Assembly (NCBI GenBank): GCA_002373555.1
Contig: DFKM01000159.1
Location: 679 to 7,648, forward strand
Direction: 5' to 3'
Origin: Lachnospiraceae bacterium UBA3645
Lineage (GTDB): Bacteria; Bacillota; Clostridia; Lachnospirales; Lachnospiraceae
DNA: 6,970 bases
Shown: positions 1 to 6,361 of the stretch, piece by piece
How positions within the stretch are numbered: the stretch's first letter is position 1
Layout of the letters: each line of letters begins with the position of its first letter
Notes under the pieces: generated by a model
Databases searched by the model: none
The model's input: the letters and a program-made list of their open reading frames with translations, nothing else
What the model was told of the DNA's origin: nothing
Program-made: the position numbers and the translations under genes

Positions 1-847
1 GTTCGGAATCCTTGTCCAGGATGATGGTCTTGTTGTTTCCCGTGAGGGACGCCTTCAGCGCGTCCAGGCTGCGGATATAATTGTAGAAGTCCGCCTTGTC
101 TTCATTATTATAGGCTTCCTGCAGGATCCGCATGTATTCCGCCTCGCCTTCCGCCTCGATGACCGCAGCTTCCTTTTTGGCTTCCGCTTTCGTTACCGCG
201 ACCTCCTTGTCGGTCTGGTTCCGGATCAGCTGCGCTTCCGAATCACCTTCCGCCTTATAGGATGCTGCGATATTCTGCCGTTCGGAGATCATTCTCTGAT
301 AAACGGCATCCTTGTTGTCCTCCGGCAGGTCCAGCGCCTTGATCTGCGTCTGCAGGATCTCGATGCCGTAACCGCCCATCGTATCGTTCGACTCCTCCGT
401 GATCATGATCCCGAGTTTCTCTCCTCTGGCTGCGATCACTTCGTCCTGCGTCATGGAGGAAATGACATTCTTGGTGGCATTGTAGGCCGAGGCGTCGATG
501 CGCTCCTGTGCTCTCGCATCCAGTGCATTCAGCGTCTGGATATACTTGACCGGATCCACGACCTTCCAGAGTACGTAATCATCTGCGATCATCGTCTTCT
601 TGTCTCTTGTGATAACGTCCGATGAAGGGATATCGTAGACTCTGGTCGCCGCGGACACACGCTGTGTGGTCTGGATAAAGGGGATCTTGAAATTCAGTCC
701 CGGTTCGGAGATGACCTTGACGATTCTGCCGAACTGACGTACCGCCACAAATTCCTTCATATGGACAGTAAAGACCGCATTGACCAGGCAGACAGCCACG
801 ATCATGGCAGCCAGAAAAGCAATGATCTTTCCGCCGATGTTCTTCAT
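1..847 (-). CDS. hflC: HflC, SPFH-domain membrane protein (3' end cut by window edge)
   Basis: This is the partner of HflK in the membrane SPFH complex that, in studied bacteria, encloses and modulates the FtsH AAA+ protease. The reading frame starts at an ATG complementary to 845-847 and stays open to position 1, giving 282 codons without the stop. Visible in order are an N-terminal hydrophobic segment (about residues 7-27), the SPFH signature with EPGLNFKIPFIQ (about 48-59), an Ala/Glu/Lys-rich helical stretch with KAEAKKEAAVIEAEGEAE (about 219-236), and the HflC-type ending DFYNYIRSL. Comparison with E. coli HflC from memory suggests only a short tail is missing. The start overlaps the hflK stop as ATGA, and a GGAGG element (858-862) sits 10 nt upstream, so the gene is probably translationally coupled to hflK. 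No FtsH gene is visible in the window. The family call is firm; regulation of FtsH in this organism is inferred. Confidence 0.93.
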   Translation of the reverse strand, partial: MKNIGGKIIAFLAAMIVAVCLVNAVFTVHMKEFVAVRQFGRIVKVISEPGLNFKIPFIQTTQRVSAATRVYDIPSSDVITRDKKTMIADDYVLWKVVDPVKYIQTLNALDARAQERIDASAYNATKNVISSMTQDEVIAARGEKLGIMITEESNDTMGGYGIEILQTQIKALDLPEDNKDAVYQRMISERQNIAASYKAEGDSEAQLIRNQTDKEVAVTKAEAKKEAAVIEAEGEAEYMRILQEAYNNEDKADFYNYIRSLDALKASLTGNNKTIILDKDSE

Positions 848-1986
848 TGTGCCGCCGCCTCCTCTCCTTTGTTTTCCTCACTGTCCTCCGGTGCCGCCGT
901 CCCTCCTGTTTCCGCGAAGCTCTCCAGCGGCATCAGCGTTTCGGTCTGCCCGTCTGTGATGATCACCTTCAGCCCGGGCAGCACATCTTCCATGGTCTCA
1001 TAGAAGATCCTCTGCTTTGTAATGAGCGGATTCAGCCTGTACTGTTCATACATCTGGTCGAACCTGGCGACCTGGCCTTCGGCTTCCGCGATCCTCGCGG
1101 CCTTCTTTGCCTCCGCATTCTGTTTGATCCGGTCGGCCTCCGCCTTGGCTGCGGGGATCTGCTCGTTCTGATACTGCTTCGCGTTGTTGAGTGCGGTATC
1201 CTTTCCCTGCTTGGCGTTCTCGACCGCCTTGAAGGCGGATACGACCTCCGTTGTGGGCGGGCCGGCATCCTGGATGGAAATGTTCAAGACCGTCAGTCCG
1301 ATATTCTTGTCGGTCAGCTGCGTCTGCAGCCGTTCCTTCACCTCCGACTGGATCGCGCCTTTTCCGGTCGTCATCGCCTCATCGATCGTATAGTCCGATA
1401 CGACGGATCGGATCGATGCGATGGTCAGGTTCCGCAGGACTTCCTCCGGCGCATTGGAATTATAGATATACGCGATCGGATCGTTCACCTTGTATTCCAG
1501 ATAGAAATCGATGTCCAGAAGGTTAAAGTCCGATGTGATCATGATGCTGTCATCGGTATTGTCGATATTCTGTCCGTCATCGATCGAGTAGCCGATCCCG
1601 GTGCCATGGGTGGTCATATCAACAAGATTCACCTGCTGGATGAACGGGATCTTGAAATACAGCCCGGCCGTATCGGTCCGGATGACTTTTCCGAACATGG
1701 TGAGAACAGCATTTTCCTGCTCGGACACCCGGTAGAAGCCGTCCAGCCCGACGAAGGCGATCGCCAGCACGATCACCGCTGCTGTCAGGACCTTCGGCAG
1801 GATCTTTTTAGCCCTTCCCGAAGGCCGGTTCGGGCTGTCCATATCCACGGTGTCCCCGGAATTCCGCCGGCCTTTTCCGCCTTTTCCGAAAGCGGAGGTG
1901 AATTTTTTGACGTCGATCTTTCCGCTTCTGATCTCCTGAAACAGCCAGAAGGCAAAGACCAGTGCCACGATCAGAACAGATGTCAT
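844..1986 (-). CDS. hflK: HflK, SPFH-domain membrane protein
   Basis: This is the HflK subunit of the HflK/HflC complex, a prohibitin/stomatin-like (SPFH) scaffold at the membrane. The product is 380 aa, close to the usual length. The start at 1986 is supported by AAAGGAG (1994-2000) with a 7-nt spacer. Residues 1-18 are hydrophobic, followed by a basic, Gly-rich loop (about 20-63) and a second hydrophobic segment (about 64-82). The SPFH domain follows, with GLYFKIPFIQQV (108-119). Next come an Ala/Glu/Lys-rich coiled-coil stretch and the typical HflK ending EAEGQVARF, LNPLITKQR and FYETMEDVLPG, then an acidic tail. HflK usually has one transmembrane anchor, so the extra N-terminal hydrophobic segment is unusual. 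The gene begins 16 bp after the deaminase-like gene ends and overlaps hflC by 4 bp, which indicates one transcript. Confidence 0.93.
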   Translation of the reverse strand: MTSVLIVALVFAFWLFQEIRSGKIDVKKFTSAFGKGGKGRRNSGDTVDMDSPNRPSGRAKKILPKVLTAAVIVLAIAFVGLDGFYRVSEQENAVLTMFGKVIRTDTAGLYFKIPFIQQVNLVDMTTHGTGIGYSIDDGQNIDNTDDSIMITSDFNLLDIDFYLEYKVNDPIAYIYNSNAPEEVLRNLTIASIRSVVSDYTIDEAMTTGKGAIQSEVKERLQTQLTDKNIGLTVLNISIQDAGPPTTEVVSAFKAVENAKQGKDTALNNAKQYQNEQIPAAKAEADRIKQNAEAKKAARIAEAEGQVARFDQMYEQYRLNPLITKQRIFYETMEDVLPGLKVIITDGQTETLMPLESFAETGGTAAPEDSEENKGEEAAAQ

Positions 1987-2002
1987 AGGGGTTCTCCTTT
2001 CC

Positions 2003-4474
2003 TCAGTTGATATCTGCAGTTATTTTTTCAAGCACTTCGTTTTCATCGGAAAATACAGTGACATATCCGCGCAGCGACACGGCTTTGGCCCGCAGGATCC
2101 TGGAATGGCTGCTGACGTAGATCCGGCATTTGTTCTTCGCATTCTTCGCTTCCTGGATCATGTTCGCGCCGGAGCTGTTCCCGCAGAGTGCCAGGAGCAC
2201 AGAGGATCTGTGCTTGAACACCTCATAGGCAATGCTCTTGTACAGTCCCATCGGAGAGGATTCGATGGAGATCCGGATCTTCACGCCGCTCTTCCTGAGT
2301 TTTGCCGCCTCCCGGTCATCGATCATGGAGGGCACCATTGCATAGATCCGGAACCGGCCGCCGTAAGCCGCGTGGTTCCTCTCCACCAGATACCGCTCAT
2401 AGCCTGTCAGCTTGTGTCCGATCATGAAGAAAATCTTCTCCGGATTCGCTGTCTGCAGAATGCCGTCAATGAGCCGCTTCCCGTACTCCTTCAGTTCGTA
2501 TGTCCGCCGGTCTCCTGAGAAACTGCCGCCCACGAGCACGACCGGCATCCGGTCATACGGCAGGGGTTCTATACGCTCCGCCAGCAGGCTGCCTGCCGGC
2601 TTTCTGTCCGCGTTCGGCGAGGGCAGATCGTCGCGGATCTTTCCGGCGCGAATCGTCTCCCTGTAGTATGCAGCGACATCCTGTACAGCTCTCTTCGCAA
2701 ATGCTGCGCGCTTCTTTTCAAAATCCGCCATCGACTGCCGGCAGACCTCCGCCTCGCACTGCCGCATCCGGTACATTTCCCCGGGATCCAGATCCAGGAG
2801 TTTCTCCAGCGAAAGCTGTTCATCGATCGAACCCGTTCCGTAGATGCCGCCGCCGTCCGTCCCCTGCACGCAGCGGACACCGCCGGCCAGGTACTGCTTC
2901 AGCGGGTGCCTCTCAACAGATGTCAGATTGTTGAGCCGGACATTGGAGGTGATCTGGAATTCCAGCACTGCGCCGGATTCCAGGAGGTCCCGGATCAGCT
3001 GCTTTCCCGCTCTGGAGTTCAGATCCGCCGTATACAGGCCGTGTCCGATCCGGATCCGGGGCATCGGCTGGCCTTTCGCAAGGGCTTTCCGGACACAGGC
3101 GATGCTGTTCGCGACATTATCCCTTAAGCTGTCATTCTCTCCGGCATGGATCCGCACCGTGAAGCCGGGATCCTTTCCGGCGATCCGGACGATCTCCGCA
3201 AGGACCGGCGCCAGCTCCCGGATATCGTTGATCTCTTCTCCGATAATATCCGCACCTGCAACATAAGGATCCTCCGCAACGGCGGAGAGCACCTGCAGGT
3301 TCTCCCGGAAATAGTCCTCCGCGGAAACATTATCCTTGACGATCGTAAGCGCGATGCGCCGGATCGCAGCAAGGAACCGGATCGTCACCCCGGTCTCCGC
3401 GATGACAGCCGGCATGACCTGATGGACCTGCGCCAGCATGTCGGCCGCCTGCGGATCCTTGACCAGCGTTGTATCCGAGATCTCCAGATAGTCCACGCCC
3501 TGGCTCCGGCTGTTCCGTGCGATCCAGAGCAGCTTGTCCTGGAGGAGCGTATTGGCGGCATACGCCGGATTTTTCCGGTCCGCAAGCATCTGCCGGACAC
3601 TTTTCCGAATGTCGTCATCCGGGATCCGGTCGATCATTTCCTCCTGTATGTTAATTTTATCACTAATTGATGTACCTTTTGTGAACACATACCGGTAAAG
3701 ATAAACTTTTTCCAGATTTGTGAAGACCGCCTGGCCGTCCTTCATGATCGCGAGCGACGCACGGATCCGAGGGATGTTGTATGCCGCATCTTCCGGATCG
3801 TTCAGGATCAGGTCGGCAAAATTGATGAACGTATTGTCATCGATCTTCCGGTCGAGATATTTCCCCGCGAGCGGTGAATCCTGATACTGCTCCGCCGTGA
3901 CCGCCCGTCTTTCCGCCAGCCCCTCCCGCTGCGCCTCCGTGCACCGCAGCGAAAGCTTCTTTATATAATACAGCGGATACCGGATCTGATGGGCGATGCC
4001 CAGCGCGATCAGGATATCCGGCGGCAGGTTCGCGTTCATATGGGTGTGCAGGTCCGTACGGAACTTGCTGCTGCGCTCAATGTAGGTCTTGACGATCGTC
4101 TTTTTGATATCCAGATGATAATCCTTCGTCTGGCTCATCAGGGTCTTGGAGATCGCTGGCACGGAAGCCTTCATCTCGACCGTTCCGTCCGGAAAAATAT
4201 TCGCGACCTTCGTATTCCCCAGCCGGAAGATCCACAGCTGCCGGTTGTAGCCGTCGATATAGCAGGGAAGCTTTCCCTCGATGATCTTCAGGCCGTTCTC
4301 ATCGAAGGAGACCGGCAGATCACACAGGCCTGCCAGGTTCGTGATCAGGTTGCCGGTACCGTGATTGGGCGTACGGAGCACGTAAAACAGATCCTCGTCT
4401 TCGCAGTAGAGGTCGACAATGATATCCTTCTCTCTGTCCAGACAGAACGAAGAAAAATATGTCCGTTCCTTCAT
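2003..4474 (-). CDS. Adenosine-deaminase-superfamily protein with C-terminal SLOG/DUF2493-like domain
   Basis: This is a large (about 823 aa) amidohydrolase of the adenosine/AMP deaminase type; substrate unknown. Numbered from the ATG at 4472-4474, residues 1-135 match no domain I recognise. The barrel carries LHTHMNANL (metal ligands H143, H145), DIIGEE (G412), HAGE (H443, E446), RIGHG (H478), FQITSN and GTDGG (D540). These are, in order, the metal-binding and catalytic motifs of adenosine deaminase. Two oddities are visible: about 100 extra residues between H145 and G412, and Gly541 where classical deaminases have a second Asp. Residues about 644-815 resemble a Rossmann-like SLOG domain of the DUF2493 kind, with VVLVGGSFSG (645-654), IGHKLTGYERYL, and ALCGNSSGANMIQEAK (about 763-778). 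Ordinary adenosine deaminase is about 340 aa. The length and N-terminal extension recall RdrB of RADAR, but no rdrA neighbour is present. Starts at 4483 (ATG) or 4477 (GTG) are also possible. The deaminase superfamily call is strong, the SLOG call moderate, and any function inferred. Confidence 0.82.
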   Translation of the reverse strand: MKERTYFSSFCLDREKDIIVDLYCEDEDLFYVLRTPNHGTGNLITNLAGLCDLPVSFDENGLKIIEGKLPCYIDGYNRQLWIFRLGNTKVANIFPDGTVEMKASVPAISKTLMSQTKDYHLDIKKTIVKTYIERSSKFRTDLHTHMNANLPPDILIALGIAHQIRYPLYYIKKLSLRCTEAQREGLAERRAVTAEQYQDSPLAGKYLDRKIDDNTFINFADLILNDPEDAAYNIPRIRASLAIMKDGQAVFTNLEKVYLYRYVFTKGTSISDKINIQEEMIDRIPDDDIRKSVRQMLADRKNPAYAANTLLQDKLLWIARNSRSQGVDYLEISDTTLVKDPQAADMLAQVHQVMPAVIAETGVTIRFLAAIRRIALTIVKDNVSAEDYFRENLQVLSAVAEDPYVAGADIIGEEINDIRELAPVLAEIVRIAGKDPGFTVRIHAGENDSLRDNVANSIACVRKALAKGQPMPRIRIGHGLYTADLNSRAGKQLIRDLLESGAVLEFQITSNVRLNNLTSVERHPLKQYLAGGVRCVQGTDGGGIYGTGSIDEQLSLEKLLDLDPGEMYRMRQCEAEVCRQSMADFEKKRAAFAKRAVQDVAAYYRETIRAGKIRDDLPSPNADRKPAGSLLAERIEPLPYDRMPVVLVGGSFSGDRRTYELKEYGKRLIDGILQTANPEKIFFMIGHKLTGYERYLVERNHAAYGGRFRIYAMVPSMIDDREAAKLRKSGVKIRISIESSPMGLYKSIAYEVFKHRSSVLLALCGNSSGANMIQEAKNAKNKCRIYVSSHSRILRAKAVSLRGYVTVFSDENEVLEKITADIN

Positions 4475-4486
4475 CACAGGCATCCG

Positions 4487-4492
4487 TCCTTT
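4487..4492 (-). promoter_or_regulatory. Ribosome binding site that decides the deaminase start
   Basis: AAAGGA on the minus strand is the only good Shine-Dalgarno element near the 5' end of the gene. It lies 12 nt before the ATG at 4474, 9 nt before an in-frame GTG at 4477 and only 3 nt before an in-frame ATG at 4483. The far-upstream ATG at 4561 lies upstream of the predicted transcription start. One of the three downstream codons is therefore the likely start; ATG 4474 and GTG 4477 cannot be separated from sequence alone. Confidence 0.6.
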
Positions 4493-4537
4493 CCCGCTGC
4501 GCTCCCGTGCACGGACGCCGCAGCATAGATTTATATA

Positions 4538-4565
4538 ATTATAACATTTCCCATCCTGCACGCAA
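4538..4565 (-). promoter_or_regulatory. Extended -10 promoter for the deaminase-hflK-hflC operon
   Basis: The minus strand carries TATAAT (4538-4543), a perfect -10 hexamer, preceded by TG one base upstream (TGT at 4544-4546), which makes an extended -10. A weak -35 TTGCGT (4560-4565) sits at a 16-bp spacing. Transcription would begin near 4531 and give a leader of roughly 55 nt before the likely start codon. No operator or riboswitch fold was recognised in that leader. Confidence 0.62.
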
Positions 4566-4627
4566 ACCCCAAAACACCGCGCGCGACAGAAATAAGGATT
4601 TTATAAGATTTTCTCGCCTGCCTTTCC

Positions 4628-4656
4628 TTGCCTTGACGGAGACATTCTGTTATCAT
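4628..4656 (+). promoter_or_regulatory. Extended -10 promoter for the polysaccharide deacetylase gene
   Basis: TATCAT (4651-4656) matches the -10 consensus at five of six bases and is preceded by TGT (4648-4650), an extended -10. TTGCCT (4628-4633) lies 17 bp upstream as a possible -35. A better-looking -35 hexamer, TTGACG (4633-4638), is present but would be only 12 bp from this -10; at 17 bp it would face TACTTT (4656-4661), a poor -10. The start of transcription would be near 4663, leaving a leader of about 55 nt. Confidence 0.55.
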
Positions 4657-4663
4657 ACTTTTA

Positions 4664-4684
4664 TGAAATGAATTTCTCATTTCA
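4664..4684 (+). repeat. Perfect 8-bp inverted repeat in the deacetylase leader
   Basis: TGAAATGA (4664-4671) and TCATTTCA (4677-4684) are perfect inverted copies separated by five bases (ATTTC). The repeat begins at or just after the predicted transcription start and is followed by GTTTT. It could be an operator for a dimeric repressor or an RNA hairpin at the 5' end of the transcript. It is AT-rich and short, so chance cannot be excluded. Confidence 0.4.
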
Positions 4685-4719
4685 GTTTTGTTATGTATTG
4701 ATTATCGGAGAACAACGGA

Positions 4720-6294
4720 ATGGCAAAAGATTCAAAGACAAGATCCGAAGAGATCGCTGAAAAATACAGACGGCGGGCGGCCGAACGGCGCGGTGCATCC
4801 GTGCCGGACCGGAAGTCCGCTTCCCGAAGCGAAGGGGAACACCTGTCCGGACGGGACACGATCGATTCCCTGCTGCGTTCCGCGGGCAGTATAGCACACC
4901 GCCGGCCGGCAGAGCCGGAAGCCGCAGTGCCGCATCCATCAGCGGAAATGCGCGGGACCGCAAAACCGCGTGAAGCGGCAGCAGACATTGATGCGGAGAC
5001 CGCTGAAGAAACCGAAATCGCCGAAGAGCTTGCGGAAAATGTCCGCGAAGTGATCTCGGAGGACGGCAGTGCGGATACTGCGGGTGTGACAGAGCCGGAG
5101 ATGCCGGAAGAAGCCGCAGCAGACACGGATACGGAGGAGGAAGAGACTGCGGAGGATGTAGAGACAGCGGATGCCGACGAGCCCGAAAAAACTTCTGCAA
5201 GAAAAACGGGAGCCGGTCCGATCCCCGTTCCGCTGCCGAAGAAGCCGCACATTCCTCCTGCCAGGGAGCCCGATCCCGATGTCGTCATGCGGTCCGTCTC
5301 CGCCGTCAGGCGCCACGACGAGATCGTAAGGAACCGGAACAGGAAACACCGGAAAAGATCCCGGGGCGGCATCAGCACCTGGAAGATTCTTGCAGCCTGC
5401 GCCGCATTGCTTGCCGTGGTGGTGCTGTTCGTCGTCATCGTTCCTGCGATCCGGACGGGTGCCGGCAGGAACAGCGGCCAGAACGCGCAGAACGAATCGC
5501 AGGGGATGAGCGCCGAAGCGGGCAGCATGGAGGCGGAAGAAAGCGTGACGGGCACCGGCGAAGAAACAGCCGGCACTGCGGATGAGACTGCGGAAAGCGA
5601 GACCGGCACTGCTTCGGAATCCGAAAGCCAGACAGCGGAAGCGGCAGGCGCGGCCGCACCCGAAGACAAGCCGCCGGCCATCGCACTGACATTTGACGAC
5701 GGTCCTTCCGACAAGACCACGAACGAACTGCTGGATGTGCTGGAACAGTACAATGCGCATGCGACCTTCTTCATCGTCGGCCAACGCGTAGAGGGAAATG
5801 AAGCGATCCTGCAGAGAGAATGGGATCTGGGATGCGAGCTCGGCAATCATACCTGGAGCCATGCGCATCTGCGAAAATCCTCGAAGGAAACACGGGATAC
5901 AGAGATCGCAAAATGCACAGAGGCTGTGGAAGCCGCTGTGCCCGGCGCGAAGGTCACCGTGATCCGGCCGCCGTACGGCGCCGACAATCCGGAGATCAAG
6001 GAGGAGCTGCAGCTCCCGATCATCCTCTGGTCGCTGGATACGCTGGACTGGAAGACAAGGGATGCGGACAAGACGGTCGACAACATTCTGAGCAATGTCC
6101 GCGGCGGCGATATCATCCTGATGCATGATATTCATGCGGAAACGATCGCGGCAGCCAAGCGAGTCATCCCGCAGCTGGTCGAGCAGGGATATAAACTCGT
6201 GACGGTATCCGAGCTTTACGAATATTACAATGAGCCGTTGAAGCTCCATGTGAACCATACTTACTCCGGTCCGAAACGGATCGATGAAGACTGA
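4720..6294 (+). CDS. Membrane-anchored CE4 polysaccharide (peptidoglycan) deacetylase
   Basis: This is a predicted metal-dependent N-deacetylase of carbohydrate esterase family 4 (NodB/PgdA type), acting outside the membrane, most likely on peptidoglycan GlcNAc or MurNAc. The product is 524 aa; the start is supported by GGAG (4707-4710) with a 9-nt spacer. Residues 1-220 are predicted cytoplasmic: a basic start, a long Glu/Asp/Ala-rich stretch (about 85-155), a Pro-rich patch and an Arg/Lys-rich run next to the membrane. One transmembrane helix follows (about 221-244), then a Glu/Ser/Thr/Gly linker (about 245-317). The catalytic domain has all five motifs: TFDDGP (324-329; D326 base, D327 metal), HTWSH (377-381; both His metal ligands), RPPYG (416-420), DTLDW (440-444) and MHD with H469. 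It should therefore be active. The charge pattern suggests a type II topology. The long acidic cytoplasmic part is unusual for the family, and its role is unknown. The exact substrate cannot be read from the sequence. Confidence 0.9.
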   Translation: MAKDSKTRSEEIAEKYRRRAAERRGASVPDRKSASRSEGEHLSGRDTIDSLLRSAGSIAHRRPAEPEAAVPHPSAEMRGTAKPREAAADIDAETAEETEIAEELAENVREVISEDGSADTAGVTEPEMPEEAAADTDTEEEETAEDVETADADEPEKTSARKTGAGPIPVPLPKKPHIPPAREPDPDVVMRSVSAVRRHDEIVRNRNRKHRKRSRGGISTWKILAACAALLAVVVLFVVIVPAIRTGAGRNSGQNAQNESQGMSAEAGSMEAEESVTGTGEETAGTADETAESETGTASESESQTAEAAGAAAPEDKPPAIALTFDDGPSDKTTNELLDVLEQYNAHATFFIVGQRVEGNEAILQREWDLGCELGNHTWSHAHLRKSSKETRDTEIAKCTEAVEAAVPGAKVTVIRPPYGADNPEIKEELQLPIILWSLDTLDWKTRDADKTVDNILSNVRGGDIILMHDIHAETIAAAKRVIPQLVEQGYKLVTVSELYEYYNEPLKLHVNHTYSGPKRIDED

Positions 6295-6297
6295 GAA

Positions 6298-6339
6298 AGC
6301 CGAAGAGGACAGGCACCACCGTGCCTGTCCTCTTCGGCT
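6298..6339. terminator. Perfect 19-bp hairpin between convergent genes, probable bidirectional terminator
   Basis: Positions 6298-6316 pair perfectly with 6321-6339 around a CACC loop, 4 nt after the deacetylase stop and 22 nt beyond the stop of the opposing gene. The position suits a terminator serving both genes. Neither side has a clear T-tract: the plus strand continues CTATCG and the minus strand continues TTCTC. It is therefore not a canonical intrinsic terminator. It may instead block read-through or stabilise 3' ends. Confidence 0.65.
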
Positions 6340-6361
6340 ATCGAATCAACATTTGTTAGTC

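Noticed and set aside
579..881. A 100-codon minus-strand frame within hflC.
   Set aside because: It overlaps the HflC frame on the same strand in another phase and encodes a Cys/Arg/His-rich sequence without family features.
847..2010. A long open frame on the plus strand opposite hflK (387 codons).
   Set aside because: It is antisense to a clear HflK reading frame, its product is an Arg/Asp/Leu-rich sequence with no recognisable motif, and no ribosome binding site supports it. GC-biased third positions create such frames.
2003..4474. Calling the deaminase gene rdrB of a RADAR system.
   Set aside because: The size and barrel recall RdrB, but the RdrA ATPase is not adjacent, the C-terminal SLOG-like domain is not something I know from RdrB, and one purine-contacting residue differs. 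The name is not supported.
4633..4661. A promoter made of TTGACG (4633-4638) and TACTTT (4656-4661) at 17-bp spacing.
   Set aside because: The -35 is good but the -10 matches only three of six bases. The extended -10 TGTTATCAT just upstream is the stronger candidate, although both could place initiation within a few bases of each other.
4677..6258. Two long open frames on the minus strand (389 and 439 codons) opposite the deacetylase gene.
   Set aside because: They lie opposite a frame with all five CE4 motifs and give Ser/Ala- or Arg/Cys-rich low-complexity products typical of shadow frames.
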